From: JAITWN01 sp034002745
Lineage (GTDB): Bacteria > Pseudomonadota > Gammaproteobacteria > SZUA-140
Direction: 5' to 3'
NCBI GenBank assembly: GCA_034002745.1
Contig: JAVEZY010000007.1
Location: 51,570-115,569, forward strand
DNA length: 64,000 nucleotides
Shown: positions 8,494-18,496 of the stretch, piece after piece
Numbering within the stretch: position 1 is the stretch's first letter
Layout of the letters: each line of letters starts with the position of its first letter
Position numbers and translations under genes: made by a program
The notes under the pieces: model-generated
Told to the model about the DNA's origin: nothing
The model's input: the letters and a program-made list of their open reading frames with translations, nothing else
Database searches by the model: none

Positions 8494-9198
8494 TCATCTG
8501 CCATCCTTGCCCTTGCCCTCGAGGAACTCCCTCACGAACGGCACGGTCAAACGACGCTGCGCGGACAGCGAAGCCCGATCCAGCTGCTCCAGCAGGCCGA
8601 AGAGCGCCGACGGTTCGCGCGACTCCCGGCGCATCAGATAGCGCACCACTTCGTCCGGCATTTCCAGCCCCAGGGCGGATGCGCGCAGCTGCAAGGCTTC
8701 GGCCAGGGCTTCATCATCCAGGCCATGCAACTGGAAGACGGGCCCCCAGGCCAGCCGGCTGGCCAGGTCGGGCAGCTTAACGCCGAGCCCATGCAGCGGT
8801 CGATCGGCGCAGCAGACCAGCCCCGCATGGCGCGCCTTCAACCCGTTGAACAGCGCGAACAGCGCGCGCTCCCACTCATCATGCCCGGCAACGCACTGGA
8901 GGTCGTCGACACAGACCACTTCCAGCGTCTCCAGCCCTTCGAGCACCTCGGGCACCAGTCCCGCCTCGCCGAGCGGCACATATGCGGAACGAGCACCGGC
9001 GGCGGCCGCCTGATGACAGACTGCCTGCAGCAGATGCGTCCTGCCGGCGCCGCGCGCGCCCCACAGGTAAGTGACGCCATCGCGGGCCCGCTCGCGCAGC
9101 CAGGCCACCGCCTCTGCGTCGGCGCCCGGGACGAAGACATCGAAGGTGTTCGCCGGACGCAGCCGGATGCCGAGTGGCAGCTGCGCGTTCACACGCAT
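8494..9198 (-). CDS. hda: DnaA regulatory inactivator Hda-like protein
   Basis: A DnaA-paralogous AAA+ protein which, with the sliding clamp, stimulates hydrolysis of DnaA-bound ATP and so limits replication re-initiation. From the ATG at 9198 it is 234 residues (MRVNAQLPLGIRLRP), the normal length. The N-terminus carries a QLPLG clamp-binding-like motif. The P-loop reads WGARGAGRTHLL, with arginine in place of the lysine, as is usual in Hda. Walker B reads VVCVDDLQCV. The DnaA-specific C-terminal DNA-binding domain is absent. It is convergent with tesA (19 bp apart) and lies downstream of the phosphatidyltransferase on the same strand. Confidence 0.9.
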   Translation of the reverse strand: MRVNAQLPLGIRLRPANTFDVFVPGADAEAVAWLRERARDGVTYLWGARGAGRTHLLQAVCHQAAAAGARSAYVPLGEAGLVPEVLEGLETLEVVCVDDLQCVAGHDEWERALFALFNGLKARHAGLVCCADRPLHGLGVKLPDLASRLAWGPVFQLHGLDDEALAEALQLRASALGLEMPDEVVRYLMRRESREPSALFGLLEQLDRASLSAQRRLTVPFVREFLEGKGKDGR

Positions 9199-9271
9199 CC
9201 TCGCATTCCCGACCCGACGCGGCCCGACGGCCGGCGCGGAATCAACGGCGCCCGCTGGCGAAGCAAAAGCA

Positions 9272-9823
9272 TCATCCGCGCCGTGCCCGCCAGGCGCGCA
9301 CACTCCAGGTCCATACATAATCGATTCCGCTTGTCACGGTAGTGACCAGCACCAGCAGGACCAACCAGTCAAGAGCGGCCTCGGGCAGCGCATGGACGCC
9401 GGCGGACAGCACCACGGCCAGACCGAGGACGATCTGCGCCACGGTGTTGAGCTTGCTGATCGCCGTCGGCTCCATCTCGTATTCGCCGATGAGCAGGTGA
9501 AAGGAAGCGGCGCCGGCCAGGATCAGCAGATCACGGGCGACGACCGCCCCGGTCAGCCACCACGGCAGCAGCCCGAGCCATGCCAGAACGAGGTAGGTGG
9601 CGACGAGCAGGAGTTTGTCGGCAAGCGGATCGAGAATGGTGCCGAGGCGACTCTCATAGTGGAAACGTTTGGCGATATAGCCGTCCAGGGCATCGGACAC
9701 ACCCGCGACCGCGAACAGCAGCAGCGCGAGTCCGAACATTTCATTGGCCAGCGCCGCCACCGTGGGCAGCACCAGCAGGATGCGCAGGACGGAAATGATG
9801 TTGGGGATGTCGGCTCGGGTCAC
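9272..9823 (-). CDS. CDP-alcohol phosphatidyltransferase family protein (PgsA-like)
   Basis: A 183-residue integral membrane enzyme of the phosphatidylglycerophosphate synthase type. The family signature is complete: DALDGYIAKRF then GTILDPLADK, with the four metal-binding aspartates. About five membrane helices are predicted. It begins with GTG at 9823, overlapping the upstream DUF2066 stop as GTGA. It could be the main PgsA or a second paralogue of the kind found beside hda in other gammaproteobacteria; sequence alone does not decide, so no symbol is given. Confidence 0.85.
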   Translation of the reverse strand: MTRADIPNIISVLRILLVLPTVAALANEMFGLALLLFAVAGVSDALDGYIAKRFHYESRLGTILDPLADKLLLVATYLVLAWLGLLPWWLTGAVVARDLLILAGAASFHLLIGEYEMEPTAISKLNTVAQIVLGLAVVLSAGVHALPEAALDWLVLLVLVTTVTSGIDYVWTWSVRAWRARRG

Positions 9824-10920
9824 GGCAGGAGACGGTAGCTGAGAGTCGCGACCTCCGGCTCGCCGGGCACGGAGCCGCGCTCGAGCGGCGTGGCGACCAG
9901 CGTCTTGCCGAAGGCAACGGTCCGCGCCAGCGTCTCCGCATCCCCATCGATGCGAACCCGGAACACCGCGCGATCAGCCTCCACGGCGATGACCTTCAGC
10001 TCGCGAACCTGGTCCAGGCGCTCCAGATAACGCATCGCGCGGCGATACTCCGGCAGGCTGTCAATGCCGGCGACGACCATGTCCGCGTATGCGCCGCTTC
10101 CCTGCGGAGAACTCCTCGCATAGCGCGCGGCCAGCGTGTCGGCGATCGCATCGATGCCGCCAGCGATCGTCATCGGCGCTTCCCCCGCCGGAATCGACCA
10201 GTGATCCTCCGCGCCTTCATGGTACAGCGACCAGCGCGCGGACCAGCGTCCATCCCTTTCCCGCAACAACCGGGCCACGGCGACCGCTGCAACCTGGTAG
10301 CGGGCGGATGCTTCGGTCACCACCGAGCGGAAATTGCCCCAGACATCGGTGAACGACACATTGCGCCGGTCCTCCAGGTCAAGCAAGGGAAACAGCGCCG
10401 GCAAGCCACGCCGCCGCGCCTCATCCTCCAGCGCATCGCGCAGCTCGCCCACATCGTCCGCAGACAGCAGATAGCGCCGATCCCCCTCATCCACCGCCAC
10501 CCAAAGGAGCGTGGCCGGACGCTCGCGCCCCCATAGAGGGACTCCGGCACGCTGCACCAGGGCATCGACGGCCCGGGCATCGAAACGCACGTGTATCGAC
10601 TCGGTGTAGGGCGAACCATCGACGGGCGCCAGGGGGGTGTACAGGTACTGCTGGACGTAATTCATGGGCCGCTGGAGCGCGGCGGCGATATCGGGCTCGG
10701 CAGTGCTTTCGCGCCGCCCGGTGACCTTGACCAGCACCGCCTCGAATGCGGCGCCGAGGGCGCGGAGGCGCTCGGTTTCGGCCTGACCGGTGACAGGCAC
10801 CTGGGCCTCGTACAGGTCTTCGACTTCGGCAGCGGCAGCGATGCCCGCAAACAGGGCGATGAGCAGCAGCACGCCCGATGACAGGCGGCGGAATAGCCCA
10901 GTTCCCGAATTCGCTCCCAT
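9820..10920 (-). CDS. DUF2066 domain-containing exported protein
   Basis: A conserved protein of unknown function, found in gammaproteobacteria between purM and hda. From the ATG at 10920 it is 366 residues with an N-terminal hydrophobic signal (LSSGVLLLIALFAGIAAAAE). The mature part begins VEDLYEAQVPV, typical of DUF2066. An in-frame start 135 bp upstream exists but would run into the purM promoter region. It is divergent from purM and translationally coupled to the phosphatidyltransferase. Predicted location is periplasm or outer side of the inner membrane. Confidence 0.82.
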   Translation of the reverse strand: MGANSGTGLFRRLSSGVLLLIALFAGIAAAAEVEDLYEAQVPVTGQAETERLRALGAAFEAVLVKVTGRRESTAEPDIAAALQRPMNYVQQYLYTPLAPVDGSPYTESIHVRFDARAVDALVQRAGVPLWGRERPATLLWVAVDEGDRRYLLSADDVGELRDALEDEARRRGLPALFPLLDLEDRRNVSFTDVWGNFRSVVTEASARYQVAAVAVARLLRERDGRWSARWSLYHEGAEDHWSIPAGEAPMTIAGGIDAIADTLAARYARSSPQGSGAYADMVVAGIDSLPEYRRAMRYLERLDQVRELKVIAVEADRAVFRVRIDGDAETLARTVAFGKTLVATPLERGSVPGEPEVATLSYRLLP

Positions 10921-11019
10921 GCGTGGCCCCGGTCGCTCGTCTCCGACAAACGAACGATGATACCGCATGCCGGCCACGCGCGGCCAGCAGCGCGGGTGCC
11001 GTCCGCACGATGCATGCGG

Positions 11020-11025
11020 TATAAT
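11020..11025 (+). promoter_or_regulatory. Candidate -10 box of the purMN promoter
   Basis: A perfect TATAAT lies 57 bp upstream of the purM GTG in the 161-bp divergent region shared with the DUF2066 gene. The -35 region at the expected distance (about 10997-11002) is poor, so this is a moderate prediction. No purine-repressor-like palindrome was recognised. Confidence 0.4.
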
Positions 11026-11081
11026 CGCGCCTTCCGGGCGCAGCCATTCCCCCAACGATCACACCAAACGGATTCCCGAAC

Positions 11082-12117
<1,036 letters not shown>

Positions 12118-12134
<17 letters not shown>

Positions 12135-12849
12135 ACGGCGCCCGCAGGGCCGCTCCGCCACGGCAGGCTCCCCGCTCACGCTGGTCGTTCTGATCTCAGG
12201 ACGCGGCAGCAATCTGCGCTCCCTCATCGAGGCGACACGCAATGGCGCGGTCGCGGCAACGATCGCCGCCGTGATCAGCGACAAACCCGGCGCTCCCGGT
12301 CTCATCCATGCGCGGGACGCCGGCATTCCGGAAATAGTCGTCGACCGCCGCGCCTACCCGAGCCGCGAGGCATTCGAGGCGGCGCTGGGCGCGGCCATCG
12401 ACGCCACGCGCGCCGAACTGATCGTGCTCGCCGGCTTCATGCGTATCCTCGGCGCCGACTTCGTGCGGGCTTATGAAGGGCGCATGATCAACATCCACCC
12501 TTCGCTGCTGCCTGCATTTCCCGGCCTGGACACCCACCAGCGAGCGCTGGCGGCGGCAGCCCCGGAGCATGGCGCCAGCGTCCATTACGTCACTCCCGAG
12601 GTGGACGGCGGCCCGGTGATCCTGCAGGCGCGGGTTCCGATCACACCCGGCGACAATCCCGACAGCCTGGCCGCCCGGGTCCTTGCCGAGGAGCATCGCA
12701 TCTATCCGCTGGTGATCGGATGGATCGCCGAAGGTCGCCTGGCAATGCACGACGGGATGCCATATTTCGATGGACACCCGCTGAACATGCCGCTCGACTA
12801 CGCCGACATCCGTGCCGGCATCCGCAGCGGAGCGGCTGCCGAGCCGTGA
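12118..12849 (+). CDS. purN: Phosphoribosylglycinamide formyltransferase
   Basis: Transfers the formyl group from 10-formyl-THF to GAR (purine pathway step three). The 243-residue product has a slightly long N-terminus before the Rossmann strand LVVLISGRGSNLRSLI. It carries the active-site motifs MINIHPSLLP, HGASVHYV and EVDGGPVI (catalytic Asn, His, Asp). Start at the ATG inside the purM end; an internal later start would be possible because the first 18 residues are not conserved in type. Confidence 0.95.
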
Positions 12850-13601
12850 ATTCCGCGCGCCGCATCCGCGGATGCCGGAATGCGGCGTGGATGTTTGCAG
12901 CCCTGGCGCTGTCCGTCGCGTTCTGGCTTCCGGCCAGCGCCGAAGAATCCGCGCACCGCGGGTTCACCGCCACCTACGAACTGCGCCACAACGCGGCACT
13001 TCTTGCCCGCATGGAGCGCCGTCTTCACGTCGACGCCGAGGGCCTGTGGACCTATGAATCACACTCCTCGTCCGCCGGATTCCTGGGACTGCTGCGACGC
13101 GACCGCATCATCGAACGCAGCCTGTGGCGCCCCGTCGATGGGCGTCCGCAACCCTTGCACTACGAATACCATCGCACCGGACGCGGCCAGGAGAGACATG
13201 TCGTGCTCGATTTCGACTGGACCGCCAACAGCGTGGTCAATGATGTCAACGGCCAGGCCTGGCGCATGGCGCTCCCCGGCCCGGCACAGGACAAATTGCT
13301 GTACCAGTACACCCTGACACGGGACCTTCGCGATGGAATCGACCCGCTTCACTACGCCGTCGCCGATGGCGGCGGCCTGAAGGACTATCGCTTCGAAAGG
13401 ATGGGCACCGAGATCCTGCACACCCGTCTCGGGCCGCTGGAAACGGTGAAACTGCGTCGCATCGACCGCGACGACGGCACAACGATCTGGTGCGCACCCG
13501 CGCTCGATTACCTGCCGGTGCGGGTGGAGCAATACCGCGATCGGCGCATGCTCACGCTGACGATAAGCGGGTTGGAACAGGAGCGGAAAGAAGAGAGATG
13601 A
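12846..13601 (+). CDS. DUF3108 domain-containing exported protein
   Basis: A conserved protein of unknown function commonly found directly after purN. I place the start at the GTG (12846) that overlaps the purN stop as GTGA, giving 251 residues. A signal peptide (AAWMFAALALSVAFWLPASA) is followed by the DUF3108 beta-rich domain with FTATYELRHNAALLARMERR and, near the end, WCAPALDYLPVRVEQ. Probably periplasmic. The last codons merge into the purine-rich stretch that precedes a GGGGTCAGACCCC repeat. Confidence 0.82.
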   Translation: MNSARRIRGCRNAAWMFAALALSVAFWLPASAEESAHRGFTATYELRHNAALLARMERRLHVDAEGLWTYESHSSSAGFLGLLRRDRIIERSLWRPVDGRPQPLHYEYHRTGRGQERHVVLDFDWTANSVVNDVNGQAWRMALPGPAQDKLLYQYTLTRDLRDGIDPLHYAVADGGGLKDYRFERMGTEILHTRLGPLETVKLRRIDRDDGTTIWCAPALDYLPVRVEQYRDRRMLTLTISGLEQERKEER

Positions 13602-13623
13602 AAGCGCGAGGCCGGCGGCAATC

Positions 13624-13722
13624 GGGGTCAGACCCCGGCGCCGGGCCGCGCGAAGCGCCGGGATTCCTTTCAGGCGGACGGGGCGCCTGGCGTCTGGTGG
13701 CGGACGGGGTCTGCCCCCTCCC
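13624..13722. repeat. Dispersed GGGGTCAGACCCC-type repeat
   Basis: The palindrome GGGGTCAGACCCC (13624-13636) faces a related GGGGTCTGCCCCCTCCC block (13706-13722). Between them is a GC-rich spacer containing a further small inverted repeat (CGCGAAGCGCCG). The order of short blocks resembles the tandem units at 58.0-58.7 kb, so this appears to be a single dispersed copy of the same family. It occupies most of the 238-bp gap between the DUF3108 gene and dcd, two genes that converge here. No gene was seen in the gap. Confidence 0.6.
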
Positions 13723-13839
13723 AGGCGTCCGGCTGCGAACACGGTAAGAGAAAGAGGAAAGCCAGCAAGCCACCCGCGGCAGCAAACGCATCGGATCAGA
13801 AGCGCCGCAGGCGCACGATCATTTTCAACGTTTCACTTC

Positions 13840-14406
13840 TCAGGCCCTCGGCAGCGTCACGCCCTTTTGTCCCTGATACTTGCCGCCGCGGTCACGGTAA
13901 GAGGTTTCGCACACTTCATCAGACTGGAAAAACAGCATCTGCGCCACGCCTTCGTTGGCGTAGATCTTGGCCGGCAGCGGTGTAGTGTTGGAGAACTCCA
14001 GCGTGACGTGCCCTTCCCACTCGGGCTCCAGCGGAGTCACGTTGACGATGATGCCGCAGCGCGCGTAGGTCGACTTGCCCAGGCACACGGTGAGCACGTC
14101 GCGCGGGATGCGGAAGTATTCCACGGTGCGGGCGAGCGCGAACGAGTTCGGCGGGATGATGCAGACATCGGAGCGCACATCGACGAAGCTGTTCGAGTCA
14201 AAGTTCTTCGGATCTACGACCGCCGAATTGATATTGGTGAAGATCTTGAAGTCTTCCGCACAACGCACGTCGTAGCCGTAGCTCGAGGTACCGAAGGAAA
14301 TCACCCTGCCACCGGCGTGCTCGCGAACCTGGCGCGGCTCGAACGGCTCGATCATGCCGTGCTTCTCCGCCATCTCACGGATCCAGCGATCGGATTTTAT
14401 GGACAT
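13840..14406 (-). CDS. dcd: dCTP deaminase
   Basis: Converts dCTP to dUTP and ammonia, feeding dTMP synthesis. The 188 residues from MSIKSDRWIREM match the usual length. Recognisable blocks are SSYGYDVRCAEDFKIF, GKSTYARCGIIVNVTPLEPEWEGHVTLEFSNTTPLPAKIYANEG (split across the catalytic strand region with the key Glu), and the C-terminal YQGQKGVTLPRA. It is separated from mrp by a 173-bp non-coding interval that holds an inverted repeat. Confidence 0.95.
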   Translation of the reverse strand: MSIKSDRWIREMAEKHGMIEPFEPRQVREHAGGRVISFGTSSYGYDVRCAEDFKIFTNINSAVVDPKNFDSNSFVDVRSDVCIIPPNSFALARTVEYFRIPRDVLTVCLGKSTYARCGIIVNVTPLEPEWEGHVTLEFSNTTPLPAKIYANEGVAQMLFFQSDEVCETSYRDRGGKYQGQKGVTLPRA

Positions 14407-14445
14407 AAGGACACTCAGGTTTGATGTGAAAAGTGGGAAGTGAGC

Positions 14446-14580
14446 AGAGGAAAGAGCGAATTTGAAAGATGAAAGCCGGGACTGCATACCCCTTTCGCCG
14501 TCATTTTCCCCCGCCGGGCTTTCAGAACGCGCGCCCCTCGACGCGTTCCGCTTTCGTCTTCCATCGTTGCTCTTTGCTCT
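14446..14580. repeat. Inverted repeat with polypurine and polypyrimidine arms
   Basis: AGAGGAAAGAGC (14446-14457) matches the reverse complement of 14569-14580 at 11 of 12 positions. The inner GAAAGATGAAAG pairs with 14551-14562 at 10 of 12 positions. A GC-rich loop region lies between. The element fills the gap between mrp and dcd and touches the mrp stop codon. It may act as a transcript 3' structure. Confidence 0.5.
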
Positions 14581-15671
14581 CAGCTCTGCTGTATCACGAT
14601 ATTCGGGATCTTCGCGCTGTAGTCCTTGGCCTGCAGCGACAACCGGGCCGCGACGCGGCGGGCTATTTCGCGATAGGACGCGGCGATCGCGCCCTCGGGA
14701 TCGGCAATGACGCTGGGGTGACCACCGTCGGCATTTTCGCGGATGCGGCGGTCCAGGGGCAGGCGCCCGAGCAGTTCGACGCCGTAATCCGCGGCCATGC
14801 GCTCGCCGCCGCCCTCGCCGAAGATCGCTTCCTGGTGGCCGCACTGGCTGCACACGTGAATGCTCATGTTCTCCATCACGCCAAGCACCGGGACACGAAC
14901 CTTCTCGAACATCTTCAGCGCCTTGCGCGCATCCAGCAGGGCGATGTCCTGGGGCGTGGTGACGATCACGGCGCCGCTCACCGGAATGCGCTGCGCGAGC
15001 GTGAGCTGGACATCACCGGTCCCCGGCGGCAGGTCGATGACCAGGTAGTCCAGCCCCTGCCAGCGCGTTTCGCGCAGCAGCTGCTCGAGCGCCTGGGTCA
15101 CCATGGGACCGCGCCAGATCATCGGCGTATCTTCCTCGATCAGGTAGCCGATCGACATGGACTGGATGCCATGGGCGATCACCGGCTCCATCGAGTGACC
15201 GTCCCGCGACTCGGGCCGGGTCTGTGCCCCCAGCATGCGGGGCTGGCTGGGGCCATAGATGTCGGCATCGAGGACGCCGACAGTCGCCCCTTCGGCCGCC
15301 AGCGCCAGCGCCAGGTTGGCGGTGGTGGTCGACTTGCCTACCCCGCCCTTGCCCGAGGCGACGGCGATGATGTTCTTGACCTGCGGAATGGGCTTCACGC
15401 CCTGCTGGACCGCATGGCTGACGATGCGGGGGGTGATGTTCACCTCCACCTCGCCCACCCCGGCAACGGCAGCGATGCGCTGCGACAGGGCCGCCCGCAG
15501 CGCCTCCTCGTAACCCCGCATCGGAAAGCCGGGCTCGATGCGCACCCGTACGCGCGTCCCGTCCACGCCGATCTCGCGCACCACCTTGGCCTGAACCAGG
15601 TCCGTGCCGAGATAGGGGTCGGTGTAGGTGGCGATTGCCGCCTCGATCTCTTGCTGGGTGATTCCTGACAT
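14580..15671 (-). CDS. apbC: Iron-sulfur cluster carrier protein Mrp/ApbC
   Basis: A P-loop NTPase that carries and transfers Fe-S clusters to target enzymes in the cytosol. The 363 residues from MSGITQQEIEAAI have an N-terminal MIP18/FeS-assembly (DUF59) domain (about 1-90). The Mrp ATPase follows, with the deviant Walker A GKGGVGKSTTTANLALALA, LDADIYGPSQPRML, DLPPGTGDVQL, and the cluster-binding CSQCG (CxxC). It is divergent from metG with 93 bp between starts, the arrangement found in E. coli. Confidence 0.95.
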   Translation of the reverse strand: MSGITQQEIEAAIATYTDPYLGTDLVQAKVVREIGVDGTRVRVRIEPGFPMRGYEEALRAALSQRIAAVAGVGEVEVNITPRIVSHAVQQGVKPIPQVKNIIAVASGKGGVGKSTTTANLALALAAEGATVGVLDADIYGPSQPRMLGAQTRPESRDGHSMEPVIAHGIQSMSIGYLIEEDTPMIWRGPMVTQALEQLLRETRWQGLDYLVIDLPPGTGDVQLTLAQRIPVSGAVIVTTPQDIALLDARKALKMFEKVRVPVLGVMENMSIHVCSQCGHQEAIFGEGGGERMAADYGVELLGRLPLDRRIRENADGGHPSVIADPEGAIAASYREIARRVAARLSLQAKDYSAKIPNIVIQQS

Positions 15672-15727
15672 CGCTGCTGCTTCCTGTGCTCGTTTCCAGC
15701 CATTCGGACTTTGCCGCGGCCGGGAGT

Positions 15728-15733
15728 TATAAT
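15728..15733 (+). promoter_or_regulatory. Candidate -10 box of the metG promoter
   Basis: TATAAT lies 31 bp upstream of the metG ATG in the short divergent region with apbC. The -35 hexamer at standard spacing is weak, so the call rests mainly on the exact -10 and its position. Confidence 0.45.
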
Positions 15734-15764
15734 AGCGCATTTTTATCCGGAATCTTTCCAAGCC

Positions 15765-17849
15765 ATGGCCGATTCGCCGAGAAAAATACTGGTCACCAGC
15801 GCGCTGCCGTACGCCAACGGCGCCATCCACCTGGGCCATCTGGTCGAGTACATCCAGACGGACATCTGGGTTCGTTTCCAGAAAATGCGCGGGCATGAAT
15901 GCCACTACGTCTGCGCGGATGACACCCACGGCACGCCGGTCATGCTGCGCGCGGAGCAGGAGGGAATCTCCCCGGAAGAGCTGATCGGCCGCATGCAGAA
16001 GGAGCACCTGCGCGATTTCACGTCCTTCGGCGTCGGTTTCGATCATTACCACTCCACCAATTCCGATGAGAACCGGGAGCTGTCCCAGGAGATCTATCGT
16101 CGCCTGAAGGCGGCCGGCCTGATCGATATCCGCAACATCGAGCAGCTGTATGATCCGGTGCGGGAGATGTTCCTGCCAGATCGCTACATCCGCGGCGAAT
16201 GCCCGCGCTGTCACGCCCGCGATCAATACGGTGACTCCTGTGAGCAGTGCGGCGCCACGTATTCTCCCACCGAGCTGATCGATCCGGTTTCCGCGATCTC
16301 CGGCGCCACGCCGGTGAGGCGCGAGTCCGAACACCACTTCTTCCGTCTCGATGCCTGCCGCGAGTTCCTCGAGGAATGGCTGCGGCACGGCCGGCGGAAT
16401 GCGCGCGGGAACGGGCAAGCACCGCTGCAGAGCGAGGCTGCCAACAAGATCGAGGAATGGTTCACGAGCGGCTTGCGGGACTGGGACATCTCCCGCGATG
16501 CGCCCTATTTCGGCTTCGAGATCCCGGATGCGCCGGGAAAATACCTTTACGTGTGGCTGGATGCTCCCATCGGCTACATGGCGAGCTTCCTCGCCTTCTG
16601 CAAGCGCACGGGGATCGACTTCGATGCCTGGTGGCAACCGGACAGCGACGCGGAACTGTGTCACTTCATCGGCAAGGACATCCTCTATTTCCATGCGCTT
16701 TTCTGGCCGGCGGTGCTGCATTACTCCGGCCATCGCACGCCGGACCGGATCTGCGTCCACGGCTTCCTGACCGTCAACGGGCAGAAGATGTCCAAGTCGC
16801 GCGGCACCTTCATCACCGCGGAAGCCTTCGCCGCCCACGTGGACACCGAGTTCCTGCGCTACTATCTCGCCGCCAAGCTCAGCGACCGCATCGAGGACAT
16901 CGATCTCAACTTCGATGATTTCCTCGCGCGGGTGAACAGCGACCTGGTCGGCAAGTTCGTCAACATCGCCAGCCGGACGGCCGGCTTCCTGACCTCCCGC
17001 TTCGAGGGCCGCCTGGCCGCCACGCTGGAACCGCAGGATCACGAGCTGCTCGCCACGCTGCAGGCCGCCGAACCGGCGATTGCCCGCTGTTACGAGGAGC
17101 GCCGCTACGGCGAGGCCATCCGCCAGATCATGGATCTGGCCGATCTTGCCAACGCCTGGATCGCCCGCGAGGAGCCCTGGGCGCGGATCAAGGATCCGGC
17201 CGCCGCGCCGCGGGTGCAGCAGGTCTGCACCACCGCCATCAATGTTTTCCGCCTGCTGGCCCTGTACCTGAAGCCCGTCCTGCCGCGCATGGTGGCAAGG
17301 ATCGAATCCTTCCTGAACGTGCCGCCTCTCCAATGGCTGCACGCGCGTGAACTCCTGGGCGAGGGAACGATCAAACCTTACGAACATCTCGCCCGGCGGG
17401 TCGAGCGGCAGCAGATCGACGCCCTGCTGGCGGAAGGAACGGGAGGTACAACCACCGAACAGCCGGCCGCGCCGGCAGCGAAGCAGACCGGGAAGGCGAA
17501 GGAGGAAGCCGTCGCCCCGCCCGTGATCGATGCCGCGGAATTCGCCCGGATCGACCTGCGCGTGGCGCTCATCGTGGACGCAAAAGAGGTTCCCGGCGCC
17601 GACAAGCTGCTCGAACTCACCCTCGACATCGGGGAAGAGGAAAAGCGCACGGTCTTTGCGGGAATCAAGTCGAAGTACCGCCCCGAACAGCTGATCGGTC
17701 GGAGCACGGTCATGGTCGCCAACCTCGCGCCGCGCAAGATGCGCTTCGGCGTCTCGGAAGGCATGGTGCTGGCAGCAGGACCGGGCGGCAGTGATCTGTG
17801 GCTCATCCAGCCCGAAGACGGAGCGAAGCCCGGCATGCGCGTCAAGTGA
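15765..17849 (+). CDS. metG: Methionyl-tRNA synthetase
   Basis: Charges tRNA-Met. The 694-residue protein begins MADSPRKILVTSALPYANG. It has the class I HIGH motif as HLGH, a zinc-binding insert with two CxxC pairs (CPRCHARDQYGDSCEQC), the KMSKS loop (KMSKSRGTF), a helical anticodon-binding domain and a C-terminal EMAP-II-like tRNA-binding domain (from about residue 590, FARIDLRVALIVDAKEVPGA), which makes the dimeric E. coli-type enzyme. A linker rich in Ala, Lys and Glu precedes the last domain. Confidence 0.97.
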   Translation: MADSPRKILVTSALPYANGAIHLGHLVEYIQTDIWVRFQKMRGHECHYVCADDTHGTPVMLRAEQEGISPEELIGRMQKEHLRDFTSFGVGFDHYHSTNSDENRELSQEIYRRLKAAGLIDIRNIEQLYDPVREMFLPDRYIRGECPRCHARDQYGDSCEQCGATYSPTELIDPVSAISGATPVRRESEHHFFRLDACREFLEEWLRHGRRNARGNGQAPLQSEAANKIEEWFTSGLRDWDISRDAPYFGFEIPDAPGKYLYVWLDAPIGYMASFLAFCKRTGIDFDAWWQPDSDAELCHFIGKDILYFHALFWPAVLHYSGHRTPDRICVHGFLTVNGQKMSKSRGTFITAEAFAAHVDTEFLRYYLAAKLSDRIEDIDLNFDDFLARVNSDLVGKFVNIASRTAGFLTSRFEGRLAATLEPQDHELLATLQAAEPAIARCYEERRYGEAIRQIMDLADLANAWIAREEPWARIKDPAAAPRVQQVCTTAINVFRLLALYLKPVLPRMVARIESFLNVPPLQWLHARELLGEGTIKPYEHLARRVERQQIDALLAEGTGGTTTEQPAAPAAKQTGKAKEEAVAPPVIDAAEFARIDLRVALIVDAKEVPGADKLLELTLDIGEEEKRTVFAGIKSKYRPEQLIGRSTVMVANLAPRKMRFGVSEGMVLAAGPGGSDLWLIQPEDGAKPGMRVK

Positions 17850-17878
17850 ACGGACGGGCCAAACGCAAGGGATCAGAG

Positions 17879-17893
17879 TAGAATAGGTATTCT
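17879..17893 (+). promoter_or_regulatory. Candidate rnf promoter -10 with overlapping palindrome
   Basis: TAGAAT (17879-17884) sits 31 bp before the rnfA ATG and overlaps the inverted repeat AGAATA-gg-TATTCT (17880-17893). The palindrome could be an operator for the rnf operon. No good -35 was found and no regulator is known, so this is tentative. Confidence 0.35.
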
Positions 17894-17914
17894 GCAGACA
17901 GGAATTGCCTTGCC

Positions 17915-18496
17915 ATGACCGAATACGCCCTGATCCTGGTCAGCACCGTTCTGGTGAACAACTTCGTGCTCGTCAAGTTCCTCGGGCTGTGCCCGTTCAT
18001 GGGCGTGTCGCGCAAGCTCGAGACGGCGACCGGCATGGCGCTCGCCACCACCTTCGTCCTTACGCTGTCTTCGGTATGCAGCTATCTGGCAAACACCTAC
18101 CTGCTGGCGCCGCTCGGGCTGGAGTACCTGCGCACCATCACCTTCATCCTGGTGATCGCCGCCGTGGTGCAGTTCACCGAGATGGTGATCCACAGGACGA
18201 GCCCCCTGCTCTACCAGGTGCTCGGCATCTTCCTGCCACTCATCACTACGAACTGCGCGGTGTTGGGTGTCGCGCTGCTGATCGTTCAGGAGGAAACCGG
18301 CTTCATCGAGGCTGCCCTCTACGGCTTTGGCGCCGCGGTCGGCTTTTCCATGGTACTGATCATGTTCGCCGCCATGCGTGAGCGCATCGCGGCCGCCGAC
18401 GTGCCCGTCGCCTTCCGCGGACCGGCCATCGCACTGGTGACGGCCGGACTCATGTCACTGGCCTTCATGGGCTTTGCCGGCCTGGTGAAAACCTGA
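17915..18496 (+). CDS. rnfA: Electron transport complex subunit RnfA/RsxA
   Basis: Integral membrane subunit of the Rnf complex, which couples electron transfer between NAD(H) and ferredoxin-type carriers to ion movement. In E. coli the homologue keeps SoxR reduced. The 193 residues have six predicted helices and the conserved motifs VNNFVLVKFLGLCPFMGVS and FLPLITTNCAVLG, which carry the cysteines that hold a membrane Fe-S centre with RnfE. First gene of rnfABCDGE; its stop overlaps rnfB by 1 nt (TGATG). Confidence 0.96.
   Translation: MTEYALILVSTVLVNNFVLVKFLGLCPFMGVSRKLETATGMALATTFVLTLSSVCSYLANTYLLAPLGLEYLRTITFILVIAAVVQFTEMVIHRTSPLLYQVLGIFLPLITTNCAVLGVALLIVQEETGFIEAALYGFGAAVGFSMVLIMFAAMRERIAAADVPVAFRGPAIALVTAGLMSLAFMGFAGLVKT

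Noticed and set aside
15672..17387. N-terminal extension of about 570 residues to Mrp on the reverse strand
   Set aside because: It runs antisense through metG; the recognised Mrp start MSGITQQEIEAA lies at 15671.
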